The notes: a model not told the origin generated them from the letters alone. Shown: positions 32,964-41,334, counted from the stretch's first letter. The stretch: DNA of 47,285 nt from CAYFUG01 sp964346295 (GCA_964346295.1 CAYFUG010000011.1:1-47285); one strand, 5' to 3'. Made by a program: numbers and translations.

Positions 32964-34247
32964 TTAGTCAACTTTCTCTCTTTCGCTCCCTTCAACCCCC
33001 AATCTTTGATAAGCACCCCAAAAAATATCGACTTGTTCTCCCAATTCTCCTGCCAAACGAGTAAGACTAAGGCGCGTTGGTTGCTCTTGTTGCTCAAAGT
33101 ATTGATTCGCTCGCTCCAAAACCGCCATTAAACGGAAAATATAATCCATATTTTCCGCTACATTATCCTTATTAATTTCATCCCTTCGCTTAAACAAATC
33201 TACTATGTAATCATTAAAACTCTCCCATCCAAGCCTTAGCTCTGGATTCTCCTCCAGAAAACGAGGATAGCTATCCGAATCCCTCACCAAACCCCCATTA
33301 TAAGCCAAAATTGCCAAGGAGATATTTCCGCCAACCCTTTTATCTTTCATTAAATCTTCCAAAAAACAAGCTGCTACTCGACTACCCGGGACCAACTGAT
33401 CCACTTTCTTCAGCGTTTTTTCCCAGTCAATCTCTTTATTTTCCGGGGATCCTCCTCTACCAGAAGAACTACCTAGCTCTTCCTCAACAAATTCAATCCC
33501 TCGATTTTCAACCGGCTTAAAAACTAATATATCCCTTATTTCTGGATGCCTTAAGATAGTGTCCTTGGCTGTTGACTCCCGAAATTGCCAGCTTCCTCGA
33601 GCTCCTCTAGAAGAAACAGCGGCTGAATTTAACATAGACTCCACAATTGGAATTAGCGCCAATTCCTGAGGTAACTGCTTGCTAGAAAAATTTCTAGAAA
33701 TTTCAGAAAAAACCTCCTTGTCAAATAATTTATCAAAGAGCGGTTCTAGATTGTCAAAGGAGTAGCTAGGGTGTTCCTGATAATAATAAAGAAAGATTCT
33801 GAACAAGCCAAACTGCCCCATCGACTCCCTCTCACTTGACGCGGCATTAAAAATTTGAAGAGCGCTAACAGGTTCTAGGCTTCCTCCCTGACTTAGATAG
33901 TTAGTCAAGTCTCTTTCCGCTCCTCGCTCTAGACTCGACCTTTCTTGTAAGAATTCTGCCAAGTAACTAAGAGTTCTTTCCTTTTTCCCATCCAATCGAA
34001 GCCCCCTCTTGACCTTACTCCAGGAACTCCTAACGGCACTCATATCAGGAAAAACTTCCCTGATTACTTCAGAGACTCCTCGAGGAGACCTTTCGTAATC
34101 TGCTTCTTCGCTACCTCGCCCGGCACCCAAAAAAGCTAACAAAGCCAAAAGGACTGCCCATTTCCCAGCAGGAAACCACTCCTTCTTTTCTCTCCTTCCA
34201 AGTTCCCTCCCTCCTGAAAACCTTTTCCAGTTTTCCATGCCCATCAA
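32964..34247 (-). CDS. Lytic transglycosylase-like (SLT fold) protein
   Basis: The 427-residue protein has an N-terminal membrane or signal segment (about 30-45). Its central domain carries the transglycosylase signature: LALIPIVESMLNSAAVSSRG with likely catalytic E203, then GSWQFRESTA, and later AILAYNGG. MltD-type enzymes of this class cleave peptidoglycan glycan strands. The segment between the last two motifs is longer than usual, with a Gly/Ser/Glu-rich insertion. It lies 10 bp after parB and 13 bp before a membrane gene. This ties a wall-remodelling enzyme to the chromosome-partition operon. Several Met codons lie at the start (34247, 34244, 34238). Confidence 0.85.
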   Translation of the reverse strand: MMGMENWKRFSGGRELGRREKKEWFPAGKWAVLLALLAFLGAGRGSEEADYERSPRGVSEVIREVFPDMSAVRSSWSKVKRGLRLDGKKERTLSYLAEFLQERSSLERGAERDLTNYLSQGGSLEPVSALQIFNAASSERESMGQFGLFRIFLYYYQEHPSYSFDNLEPLFDKLFDKEVFSEISRNFSSKQLPQELALIPIVESMLNSAAVSSRGARGSWQFRESTAKDTILRHPEIRDILVFKPVENRGIEFVEEELGSSSGRGGSPENKEIDWEKTLKKVDQLVPGSRVAACFLEDLMKDKRVGGNISLAILAYNGGLVRDSDSYPRFLEENPELRLGWESFNDYIVDLFKRRDEINKDNVAENMDYIFRLMAVLERANQYFEQQEQPTRLSLTRLAGELGEQVDIFWGAYQRLGVEGSEREKVD

Positions 34248-34257
34248 AACTTAGGTC

Positions 34258-35463
34258 TTAAGCATTAATTCTCTCTAATTTATCCAAAATTTCCTCTAGG
34301 CTATTCTTAGAATAGCACTCAATTACTACTTGTCCTCCTCCTCGAGATTTCTTTTTAATCCGTACTCGAGAACCCAAAATAGATGATAACTCCTCTTCCT
34401 TTTCTTGAGTTTCCAAATTCACCTCAGGCTTTTTTCTTAATTGAGAAGGCCGTTTTAAGCTTTCCGCTCGCTTTTCTGCCTCTCTCACTGTCAACCCCTC
34501 TCTAACAATTAAGTCCAACAGAGACAATCGCTTCTCTTCTCCCTCCAAAGAAAGGATGGCCCGAGCGTGACCTTCGGTAATATCTCCTTCCGAAAGAATT
34601 CTTTGAACTTTTTTTGGCAAATCTAACAAACGCATCGTATTAGCCACCGCGCTCCGGCTCTTCCCTACTCGGCTAGCAACTTCTGCCTGACTAAAGGAAA
34701 AAATGTCCTGCATCTTATGGTAAGCCCAAGCTTCTTCCATCGGATTAAGATCCTCTCTTTGAACATTCTCAATCAAAGCCCACTCTACTTTTTTCTGCTC
34801 ATCCACATCTTTCAAGACTACTGGCACCTGCCTTAACCCCGCTTCTCGAGCTGCCCTTAGACGTCGTTCCCCCGCAATCAATTCGTGCTGACCCTCTTCA
34901 CTGAAACTCACCACCAACGGCTGAATTATCCCATGCTCCTTAATTGACTGCGCCAACTCTTGGAGCTTCTCATGATTAAACTCTCTTCGAGGTTGATGAG
35001 GATTAGGAACTATAGAGTCCACCGGAACCTCTACCACCACAAGCTTTTCTAAAATCTCCTCATCGTGCTGTTGATGCTGATGAGCCTCTTTATCTAACTC
35101 AGTCTGGTGAACTCCCGCGATTGGCTTAAAATCCGCCCTCTCCTGTGATGGATAATCTTCTTTTTGTCTCTCGTCCCTCTTCTGATCTTCCGAAACATCT
35201 CCCGAGCTTAGCTCCTGCCTTGCGATTCCTTCTGTATCGTCAAATTGCTTTTTACTTGTTGACTGATTTATTGGTTGACTAGCCTGACTAGCTTGACTAG
35301 AACCACCGAATTGACCACTCTTAGTTTCCTCTTTCTTATTGGTAGGGTAGTCATCATCACTATTAAATCTGGGCAACCCCCCGTGCTGTTGATAATCCGC
35401 GTATTTTTTACTGGGTATCAGAGACGAAAGTCCCTTTCCTAGCCCTCCTGGTTTCTGCGCCAT
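34258..35463 (-). CDS. parB: Chromosome-partitioning protein ParB
   Basis: ParB loads at parS sites and organises the origin region for ParA. The 401-residue protein begins with the usual GLGKGLSSLIPSKK. The ParB/Srx CTPase domain covers about 143-235, with NPHQPRREF and the GERRLRAAREAGL box (198-210). The helix-turn-helix follows (AEVASRVGKSRSAVANTMRL), and the C-terminal dimer domain ends the protein. About 110 residues of Gln/Ser/Asp-rich linker separate the N-terminal peptide from the CTPase domain; most ParBs have far less. The gene is separated from parA by an HD-domain gene and repeat F. I saw no parS-like palindrome in the window. Confidence 0.95.
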   Translation of the reverse strand: MAQKPGGLGKGLSSLIPSKKYADYQQHGGLPRFNSDDDYPTNKKEETKSGQFGGSSQASQASQPINQSTSKKQFDDTEGIARQELSSGDVSEDQKRDERQKEDYPSQERADFKPIAGVHQTELDKEAHQHQQHDEEILEKLVVVEVPVDSIVPNPHQPRREFNHEKLQELAQSIKEHGIIQPLVVSFSEEGQHELIAGERRLRAAREAGLRQVPVVLKDVDEQKKVEWALIENVQREDLNPMEEAWAYHKMQDIFSFSQAEVASRVGKSRSAVANTMRLLDLPKKVQRILSEGDITEGHARAILSLEGEEKRLSLLDLIVREGLTVREAEKRAESLKRPSQLRKKPEVNLETQEKEEELSSILGSRVRIKKKSRGGGQVVIECYSKNSLEEILDKLERINA

Positions 35464-35510
35464 ATTTTTTTGTATTGAAAATTATTGAAAAAATCTAAAT
35501 TAGACTCACT

Positions 35511-36041
35511 CTAAAAATAAGGAAATTTATTCTGCCAGCTTTTCAATTCATCAAAAATTGAATCCTGAAAGCCGCTGGGCTTAAAACGAAAAATTGCCTG
35601 GGAGTTCCTCAAACAATATAACAATTCACCTTCATTCTCTTGAACAGAATACCACTTGTAACTATCAATAATATCAGCTGTTTTCACAATTAAAGCCTCC
35701 TCGCCATTATTCACACATCTCTGAATCAGCTCCTTGAGCTTCTCCTCTTTGTCTTGAATAGAATCATCCTTAGTACTAGCTAGAATCAACCTAACTACCT
35801 CCTCTCCAAATTCTTTTCGAAGCAAGTCCTCATCAACTTCCGACCATTCAATGGCATCATGTAAAACACCCGCCAAAACAACCTCCCTAGAGTAACCTTT
35901 TTCGCACAAATATGTTCCCACTCGAATATCATGGAAAAGTATCGGCTTTCGACTTCCTTTTTCTGAGACCGGAAAATACTCCACTAACAACCTAACAGCC
36001 TTCTCAAATTCGATATTCAAATCCAACAACTCTTCCTTCAT
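35511..36041 (-). CDS. HD-domain phosphohydrolase (SpoT/MESH1-like)
   Basis: The 176-residue protein has the HD metal ligands in the order seen in RelA/SpoT hydrolase domains: H37 (FHDIRV), H61 and D62 (VLHDAIEW), and D123 (VKTADIID). The spacing and the LAGVLHDAIE wording match small stand-alone ppGpp hydrolase-like proteins. No synthetase domain is present. It lies between parA and parB, an unusual place, 47 bp upstream of parB and with repeat F between it and parA. The substrate could be (p)ppGpp or another nucleotide; sequence alone does not decide. Confidence 0.8.
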   Translation of the reverse strand: MKEELLDLNIEFEKAVRLLVEYFPVSEKGSRKPILFHDIRVGTYLCEKGYSREVVLAGVLHDAIEWSEVDEDLLRKEFGEEVVRLILASTKDDSIQDKEEKLKELIQRCVNNGEEALIVKTADIIDSYKWYSVQENEGELLYCLRNSQAIFRFKPSGFQDSIFDELKSWQNKFPYF

Positions 36042-36101
36042 ACTCTAGAAACTTAGAAAATAATTAGTTTTGAAGCCTTGAAAACAAAGCCAACAATTCA
36101 A

Positions 36102-36130
36102 AAAGGCTTTCAAGCTCGAATGCAACTTCA
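36102..36130 (+). repeat. Left-end fragment of the structured repeat
   Basis: AAAGGCTTTCAAG followed by CTCGAATGCAACTTC resembles the first part of the repeat left arm, 22 bp before the intact copy F and in the same orientation. No core or right arm follows. CCAAC precedes it, as it also does copies F (CAACCAA) and G. Confidence 0.5.
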
Positions 36131-36151
36131 GCGGCCAATTTATCAACCAAT

Positions 36152-36274
36152 AAAGGCTTTCAAATTTTAGGAAATCTCTAGGAAAAAGCGAAGCTTGGTG
36201 CGAGCCGTACTGAAAGGTACGGTGAGTGCCAAACGCAACTTTTGACAACGAAATTTTCAAAATTTGAAAGCCGT
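36152..36274 (+). repeat. Structured repeat, full copy (F)
   Basis: Arms GGCTTTCAAATTTTAGGAAA and CAAAATTTGAAAGCC, outer stem AAAAG/CTTTT, lower stem TTGGTGC/GTGCCAA with two wobble pairs, tandem G-A motif (GAG...TGA), perfect apical stem CCGTAC/GTACGG, loop TGAAAG. It ends 4 bp from the parA stop codon, inside the parA-HD gene interval. Confidence 0.8.
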
Positions 36275-36278
36275 CAGC

Positions 36279-37049
36279 CTAATCTTTCTCGCTGCGCTCT
36301 ATAAGCTCCACCGCCATCTGCCGATACGCCAACGCTCCCTTGTTAAAATCATCAAATACCAAAATTGACTTACCAAAGCTAGGCGCCTCCGCCAGCTTTA
36401 CTGAACGAGGAATCACCGCCTGAAAAACCTTCTCCTGAAAATGCCGCCGAACCTCTCGCACCACTTGTCGCGCTAAACGATTCCTCCGGTCAAACATGGT
36501 CAAAACTAACCCCCCTAATTGCAATTTAGGCTGGAGATTTTCTTGAACCAAATCCACGGTGTTGAGAAGTTGGCCTAAACCTTCCAGGGCAAAATATTCC
36601 GTCTGCACTGGAATCACTACCTCATCCGAGGCCACCAAACCGTTAATCGTCAAAAGCCCCAAGCTAGGAGGAGAATCAATAATGATGTAGTCGTAATCTT
36701 CCCGCAATTCATTAAGGACGGTATACAGCCGGTACTCTCGATGCTCCACCTCCGAAAGTTCTACCGAAGCCCCTGCTAAATCCTGATTAGAAGGAAGTAG
36801 GTGATGATGCTTACTCCCAGCCGCTAAAATAATATTGCGCGGGTGATCATTGAGCACCATGGTGTGATAAAGGCTCCGCTCCAAACGCCGAGGATCTACT
36901 CCTAGGCCACTAGAGGCATTGGCTTGAGGATCCAAATCCACCAATAACACCCGCCGACCCAAATCCGCCAGGTAACTAGATAAATTAATAGCGGTGGTAG
37001 TTTTGCCTACCCCACCCTTCTGATTAACCAAAGAAATAATTTTCGCCAT
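36279..37049 (-). CDS. parA: Chromosome-partitioning ATPase ParA (Soj)
   Basis: ParA forms ATP-dependent dimers on DNA and moves ParB-parS complexes. The 256-residue protein has the deviant Walker A motif KGGVGKTT (11-18), the switch I region DLDPQANASSGLG, and the Walker B-like DYIIIDSPPSLG. It has no N-terminal extension, so it is the short chromosomal Soj type. Downstream, repeat F and an HD-domain gene separate it from parB. Upstream, a two-helix membrane protein gene ends 33 bp away. Confidence 0.97.
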   Translation of the reverse strand: MAKIISLVNQKGGVGKTTTAINLSSYLADLGRRVLLVDLDPQANASSGLGVDPRRLERSLYHTMVLNDHPRNIILAAGSKHHHLLPSNQDLAGASVELSEVEHREYRLYTVLNELREDYDYIIIDSPPSLGLLTINGLVASDEVVIPVQTEYFALEGLGQLLNTVDLVQENLQPKLQLGGLVLTMFDRRNRLARQVVREVRRHFQEKVFQAVIPRSVKLAEAPSFGKSILVFDDFNKGALAYRQMAVELIERSEKD

Positions 37050-37082
37050 ATAAATTGCTAATTGATTGAAATATTTGAAACT

Positions 37083-37514
37083 TTATTTAGACCCCAAATT
37101 TGACCTCCAATCTTGTGGGCTTTTTATAATTTTGCCTTTGAACTTAAGTGCTATTTTGTCCTCCCTCCACATTAAATCAAAAAACTCTTCACTCTTCCAG
37201 CAATCATAAATTATCAAACCCCTCCCCACGCCATTAAAAAACTTACTCCTAAGAAGAATTACCGCCAGCATAATCACTAGATAAACCCATCCGAATTTCC
37301 AAACCAGAAAAACAGTTAGTGCTATCAATATCCAGTCAATTATACCCAAAAAATCCCTCGAGAAAGAAAGAAGCGCTGAATGCTTATCCTTGTGATCAAT
37401 CCAATTGGTTAGTAGGTCTTCATGTAATCTAGACCCGAAAACTAAAAGCTCTACCCCGCCTCGACTCTTCAAATTTCTAAGACTCTTAAATTCACTACTG
37501 AATTTTTCTCTCAT
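37083..37514 (-). CDS. Two-helix membrane protein, function unknown
   Basis: I do not recognise the family. The 143-residue product has a soluble N-terminal part (1-52), two adjacent membrane helices (about 56-90) and a soluble C-terminal part with WRSN and Lys-rich segments. The reading frame is uninterrupted and ends 33 bp before parA on the same strand, so co-transcription is likely. The ATG at 37514 has no strong ribosome site. Repeat G lies just upstream. Confidence 0.6.
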   Translation of the reverse strand: MREKFSSEFKSLRNLKSRGGVELLVFGSRLHEDLLTNWIDHKDKHSALLSFSRDFLGIIDWILIALTVFLVWKFGWVYLVIMLAVILLRSKFFNGVGRGLIIYDCWKSEEFFDLMWREDKIALKFKGKIIKSPQDWRSNLGSK

Positions 37515-37577
37515 AATGTTCTTAATTTAAGGCTTCAATTTTGAATTTGACTTCAAAACAAAACTTGCCAACTAGAT

Positions 37578-37699
37578 AAGGCTTTCAAATTTTAGGAAAT
37601 TTTTAGGCGCAATTGAGTACCGAGGCGAGCCATAGTAAAACTACGGCGAGCGAGGCACGGAAATCGCAACACCAAAATTTTCAAAATTTGGAAGCCGCC
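37578..37699 (+). repeat. Structured repeat, full copy (G)
   Basis: Arms AAGGCTTTCAAATTTTAGG and CAAAATTTGGAAGCC, outer stem close to GCAATT/AATCGC, tandem G-A motif (GAG...CGA), apical stem CCATAG/CTACGG with loop TAAAA. The closing pair is G-C here where other copies have C-G, a compensatory change. It ends 4 bp from the rnc stop codon. Confidence 0.78.
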
Positions 37700-37703
37700 A
37701 GGC

Positions 37704-38405
37704 CTAGTCTAGCCAGCCTCGTGCTTTCAACCCCTCCTCCGCCGCCTTCCTCTGGGCCTCCTGCTTAGAAGCCCCCTCTCCTTCTGCTACCTTTTCCTCT
37801 CCCAAAAACACTCCAATTACAAACCGTTTATCATGATCCGGACCCCACTCCTTCAATACCTCGTAATGGGGAGTAATTCCAGTCGCCTCTTGAGCCTTTT
37901 CTTGAAAATAACTCTTAGCATCCAAATAGCTTTTATTTTCCAAAATTTCCGGGAGCTTGGTCAGGATGTTGGCCTGAATAAACTTCTCTGCCGCCTGATA
38001 ACCCTGGTCCAAGTAAATCGCTCCAATAATCGCCTCCACTGCATTGGCTAACAAGTACTGCCGGGCTTTGCCAGTGTCTTTCTTCTCTCCTTTGGACATC
38101 AAAAGAAAATCTTCAATGCCTATTTCCTGGGCCACTTGCGCCAACATCTCTCCGTTTACCAAAGAAGCTCTCCAATTAGTTAATTCTCCTTCTGGATTGG
38201 AGTAATTAAGGTACAAAAATTCAGTAGTCACCAGTTCCAGAACCGCATCCCCCAAAAATTCTAACCGCTCATTATGCTCAATTTTGTAACGCCGATTTTC
38301 GTTAAGAAAGGATCGGTGAGTCAGCGCCTCTCGAAAAAGATTGTGCTCCTTAAATCTCAAGCCTAGCTTCTTCTCTAAGGCTTCAAAATCAAATTTGATA
38401 TCCAT
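37704..38405 (-). CDS. rnc: Ribonuclease III
   Basis: RNase III cuts double-stranded RNA in rRNA maturation and mRNA decay. The 233-residue protein has the signature NERLEFLGDAV (45-55) with acidic residues E46, E49 and D53, and a C-terminal double-stranded RNA-binding domain (about 160-231, ending KQEAQRKAAEEGLKARG). At the second metal site the sequence is LANAVEAI. N121 takes the place of the aspartate (E. coli D114), while E124 is kept; this variation also occurs in other bacteria. rpmF and nusB lie upstream on the same strand. Confidence 0.96.
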   Translation of the reverse strand: MDIKFDFEALEKKLGLRFKEHNLFREALTHRSFLNENRRYKIEHNERLEFLGDAVLELVTTEFLYLNYSNPEGELTNWRASLVNGEMLAQVAQEIGIEDFLLMSKGEKKDTGKARQYLLANAVEAIIGAIYLDQGYQAAEKFIQANILTKLPEILENKSYLDAKSYFQEKAQEATGITPHYEVLKEWGPDHDKRFVIGVFLGEEKVAEGEGASKQEAQRKAAEEGLKARGWLD

Positions 38406-38612
38406 GTAAATAATTCATTCAAACTAAGGAGAAAACCATTAAAATCAACTCTTTTGATAATTCTCTCCTTACTTGAATTTTGATAAAAGAAAATTAGAAA
38501 ATTAAAAACTGAACCTGGGAGATTTCGATTCTCCTCTCTACTGAATTCTTGCCCTCCTTGGTCTGCCTTTTTCATTTCCCTATAAAACATAAATGAACCA
38601 CCAAGGTCACTC

Positions 38613-39221
38613 TTAATTCTTTTGAGGGATATTATCTTTTTTGCCGCTACTAGGAGCCTCTCTTTTAATCGATTTCTTTTTGATATCGGCCTTCGTGTTT
38701 TTTTTAGAGTCTTTCTTAATCTCTCCAGTATCCCCTTGAGATTCAGTCGCAAGTTGAGATTTTTTTTCCAACTTAGACTTTCCGTCTTCTCGCATCGGTT
38801 CCCCTAATTCTCGATAAACCGTTCCTAAAACTCCGTTCACAAACCTCCCGCTACTACCCCCTCCGTAAGTTTTAGCCATTTCAATCGCTTCGTTAATTGC
38901 CACCTTAGGAGGCGTCTCTTGATAATCACCAAACATCAATTCGTAGATTCCTACTCGAATAATGTTTCTATCAATTACTGTAATCTGACTCAAAGGCCAA
39001 TCTGGGGCACATTTTTCAATAACCGGATCAATAGTCTTTTGTTTCTTAATAACACCTTCTACTAAACTCTCCAAAAACTCCCGATCTTGCTCCTGACGCT
39101 CCTTAGTAAATTCTCTTAAATTATTTTCCACAATCTCTCCTATATCTTTCTTTCCATTACTAAAATCCCACTCATACAAGCATTGCATCGCGATGGTTCG
39201 CAAACGGTGACGACTAGCCAT
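38613..39221 (-). CDS. nusB: Transcription antitermination factor NusB
   Basis: NusB binds boxA RNA with S10 in rRNA antitermination. The first 140 residues are the NusB fold: ASRHRLRTIAMQCLYEWDF, VIDRNIIRVGIYELMF, and PPKVAINEAIEMAKTYGG with GRFVNGVLGTVYREL. A further 60 residues of Lys/Ser/Glu-rich tail extend the protein to 202, beyond the usual 130-150. The tail resembles those on NusA and bS6 in this genome. The gene follows rpmF by 39 bp and precedes rnc by 207 bp. Confidence 0.95.
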   Translation of the reverse strand: MASRHRLRTIAMQCLYEWDFSNGKKDIGEIVENNLREFTKERQEQDREFLESLVEGVIKKQKTIDPVIEKCAPDWPLSQITVIDRNIIRVGIYELMFGDYQETPPKVAINEAIEMAKTYGGGSSGRFVNGVLGTVYRELGEPMREDGKSKLEKKSQLATESQGDTGEIKKDSKKNTKADIKKKSIKREAPSSGKKDNIPQKN

Positions 39222-39260
39222 AGATTTAATTAAAGAACTGTTATAAAGAAACTAAAAGGC

Positions 39261-39434
39261 CTAGTCTACTAGCTTTTTATTTTTGTAGTGACCACAATTA
39301 GGGCAAACCTGGTGGGTTGGAATTTTCTGCTCACAATTAGAACAAGCCACTAGTTTAGCTTGCTGCAAGCTGGAGTGCCCTCCTCGCCGCCTCCGACCTC
39401 GCCCACTAGTCTGTCTTTGCTTAGGTACTGCCAT
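39261..39434 (-). CDS. rpmF: 50S ribosomal protein bL32
   Basis: The 57-residue protein begins MAVPKQRQTSGRGRRRRGGH, the conserved bL32 opening. Zinc ligands are C31 and C34 (CSNC) and C44 and C47 (CPNC), followed by GHYKNKKLVD and a TAG stop at 39261-39263. It is the first gene of the rpmF-nusB(-rnc) run. Its 5' region (39438-39484) holds two copies of AGAGACTCT, 17-18 bp apart, of unknown use. Confidence 0.95.
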   Translation of the reverse strand: MAVPKQRQTSGRGRRRRGGHSSLQQAKLVACSNCEQKIPTHQVCPNCGHYKNKKLVD

Positions 39435-39609
39435 AAATCTTAAACAAGAGACTCTCTGCCGATACCTTCGATAGAGACTCTTTGATAATTTTAGAAATTA
39501 AAACTTACTCTCTTTAAAAATCTAACACAACAAATTACTTTTGGCAACGAATTTCCCCTTCTTTTCTAATTATTACCCCCTCTTAGCATCTCCTGAACTA
39601 CCAGAAAAT

Positions 39610-40821
39610 TCAACGCTTCTTCCTCACCTTCTTTTTATTAGTCTCTTGATAAACTTCTAAGGTCTCCCGCGCGCACTTTTCCCAAGAAAAATCCCTCGCT
39701 CGTTCTGCTCCTTCTTTTTTTAATCTCTTTCGGCAATCTTCGTCACTTATTAGCTGATGAACTGTACGAGAAAAACTACTCAAGCTATCTTCGGCAAAAA
39801 ACAGAGCCGCCCTTTTCGCAATCTCCCTAAAGCAAGGATTTTTACTGCAAGCAACTGGCACCCTGCGCACCATCGCTTCTATTAAAGGCAAGCCGAATCC
39901 TTCGTAATAAGAAGGAAAAACAAACCCCCGAGAAAGGCTAAAAATAGCTGGCAAATCCTCATTAGAAATATATCCCGGAAAAATAATTTGCTTGAAAATT
40001 TCAGGGTCTGATTCTGTGATTTCTTCTAGAGTCTTCTCTATTCGAGGGTCAGCATTTTTTCCCCCGCGCTTTCCTCCTATCACTAGAGCTAACTCTCCCA
40101 CCAAGGGATCCCCGGCATAATCCTTTTTCAACCTAACAAAGCCTTTTAACAGAAAAGGTAGATTCTTACGAGGTTGATGAGTACCTACATAAAATATAAA
40201 TTTATCAGGTAATTGGTACTTCTTTTTGATTTCTTCTTCTTGCTCTTTGGTGAATTCCTTAAAAAAATCTTTCCCCGCACTTCCATTGTAAACCACCGTA
40301 ACTTTTCTGGATTTTACCTGATAACAAGCCACGGTTTCCGTCTTGGTAAAATGAGAAACTGCAATTATTTGATCCGCCCGAGCCAAAGAGCGAGGAATAA
40401 ACAAGTTAAGCAAAAACAAATCTTTCTTGGCAATATACTGAGGAAGTCGCTTAAAAGAAACATCGTGAACAGTAGTAACTAAACTGGTCTCAGAAGGCAA
40501 AAACCACTGAGGAGTAATATATTGAACATGCAAAATGTCCAAAGGATTTTTAGCCACCCAACGCGGCAAAGACCAGAGCGTCCAAGAAATTTTAGAATCT
40601 GGCAAGATAGGCACCACCCGAAAGTTATCCCCTTCCTTGTCCTTACTAAAGCCCAATTTATCCTTGATAGCTTTCAGGTCCTGCTCATCATTGGTGTCAG
40701 TAAATAAAAAATATTGATTATCCCGATCAATTTTAGCTAAATTTTGCACCAAATTCAAAGTATAAACTTCGTCTCCGGTCCGTTGTCTTCCCACTGCTCG
40801 AATATCAATACCAATTTTCAT
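39610..40821 (-). CDS. Glycosyltransferase family 4
   Basis: The 403-residue protein is a GT-B enzyme like the one at 26618. It begins MKIGIDIRAVGRQRTGDEVY. It has TVHDVSFKRLP, the hinge FIFYVGTHQPRKNLPFLLK and the E-x7-E motif in YYEGFGLPLIEA. A Lys-rich tail ends it. Homologues transfer sugars in cell-surface glycan assembly; the substrate is unknown. It is a single-gene unit between rpmF (175-bp gap) and the tRNA-Met terminator. The two GT4 genes share overall design but are clearly diverged. Confidence 0.92.
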   Translation of the reverse strand: MKIGIDIRAVGRQRTGDEVYTLNLVQNLAKIDRDNQYFLFTDTNDEQDLKAIKDKLGFSKDKEGDNFRVVPILPDSKISWTLWSLPRWVAKNPLDILHVQYITPQWFLPSETSLVTTVHDVSFKRLPQYIAKKDLFLLNLFIPRSLARADQIIAVSHFTKTETVACYQVKSRKVTVVYNGSAGKDFFKEFTKEQEEEIKKKYQLPDKFIFYVGTHQPRKNLPFLLKGFVRLKKDYAGDPLVGELALVIGGKRGGKNADPRIEKTLEEITESDPEIFKQIIFPGYISNEDLPAIFSLSRGFVFPSYYEGFGLPLIEAMVRRVPVACSKNPCFREIAKRAALFFAEDSLSSFSRTVHQLISDEDCRKRLKKEGAERARDFSWEKCARETLEVYQETNKKKVRKKR

Positions 40822-40849
40822 AAAAATAAACTAAGAATTGACTAATTTC

Positions 40850-40883
40850 TAGATTTAAAGAGAAGTAGGCCTCCACCTACTTC
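40850..40883 (-). terminator. Probable terminator after tRNA-Met
   Basis: GAAGTAGG (40862-40869) pairs perfectly with CCTACTTC (40876-40883) around a 6-nt loop. On the minus strand TCTCTTTAAATC follows. T-richness is moderate. Confidence 0.55.
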
Positions 40884-40985
40884 CTTCCCTGAAAACATTG
40901 GTTCAACAGTCCATCACCCAGTCCATCGCTGAGAAATAACCTCTAGCTCTTAACTCATAACTTCTAATCTCCAATATCCAAATTG

Positions 40986-41059
40986 TAGCGGCGAGAGGAA
41001 TCGAACCTCTGACCTAAGGCTTATGAGTCCTTCGCTCTAACCAACTGAGCTACGCCGCC
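40986..41059 (-). tRNA. tRNA-Met (CAT), elongator type
   Basis: Cloverleaf on the minus strand: acceptor GGCGGCG/CGCCGCT with G1-U72, D arm GCTC/GAGC, anticodon loop CTCATAA, variable loop AGGTC, T arm AGAGG-TTCGATT-CCTCT, discriminator A73. The anticodon stem AAGGA/GCCTT has an A31-G39 mismatch. Overall wording matches bacterial elongator tRNA-Met; an Ile2 identity (lysidine-modified) is less likely. No CCA is encoded. Confidence 0.88.
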
Positions 41060-41079
41060 CTTAAATTTTTCTTCCTTGA

Positions 41080-41108
41080 ATTTTAACTAAATCAACTATT
41101 TTTTGCAA
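41080..41108 (-). promoter_or_regulatory. Promoter of tRNA-Met
   Basis: On the minus strand TTGCAA (41108-41103), a 17-bp spacer and TAAAAT (41085-41080), placing the start about 13 nt before the tRNA. Confidence 0.6.
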
Positions 41109-41110
41109 AT

Positions 41111-41130
41111 AAAAATCAGCCTTGAGCTGA
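41111..41130 (-). terminator. Terminator of tRNA-fMet
   Basis: On the minus strand TCAGC-TCAAG-GCTGA (41130-41116) is followed by TTTTT (41115-41111). The stem is short but the T tract is good, and it lies directly before the tRNA-Met promoter. Confidence 0.6.
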
Positions 41131-41227
41131 AAAAATTGCTAAACTATTATTGGGAATCCCTTGAAAAAAGCGACACTCACCAGCGTCACCTGCAATACTA
41201 ACCACAAACTCCAAATTAAAAACAGTG

Positions 41228-41301
41228 TTGCGGGGGGAGGATTCGAACCTCCGACCTGCTGGTTATGAGCCAGCCGAGCTACCAGACTGCTCCACCCCGC
41301 G
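41228..41301 (-). tRNA. Initiator tRNA-fMet (CAT)
   Basis: The acceptor CGCGGGG/CCCCGCA has the C1-A72 mismatch that marks bacterial initiators. The anticodon loop is CTCATAA and the T arm GGAGG-TTCGAAT-CCTCC. The anticodon stem is GCTGG/CCAGC, so only positions 30-40 and 31-39 are G-C; position 29-41 is U-A instead of the usual third G-C. No CCA is encoded. Confidence 0.93.
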
Positions 41302-41303
41302 AT

Positions 41304-41327
41304 AAAAAACAGAAGCTCTGCGCTTCT
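41304..41327 (-). terminator. Hairpin with T tract in the tRNA-fMet leader
   Basis: On the minus strand AGAAGC-GCAGA-GCTTCT (41327-41311) is followed by GTTTTTT (41310-41304), ending 2 nt before the tRNA. It lies downstream of the promoter at 41340-41367. It could stop read-through from the MEMO operon or attenuate initiator tRNA synthesis. Confidence 0.6.
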
Positions 41328-41334
41328 TAGTTAA

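Noticed and set aside
34258..37049. parS site expected near parAB
   Set aside because: No TGTTTCACGTGAAACA-like palindrome found by eye in the par region or elsewhere in the window.
38375..38588. Minus-strand frame of about 71 codons between nusB and rnc
   Set aside because: It overlaps the rnc start, has AT-rich Phe/Asn/Leu composition and no recognisable motif. A weak ribosome site exists, so a small gene is not wholly excluded.
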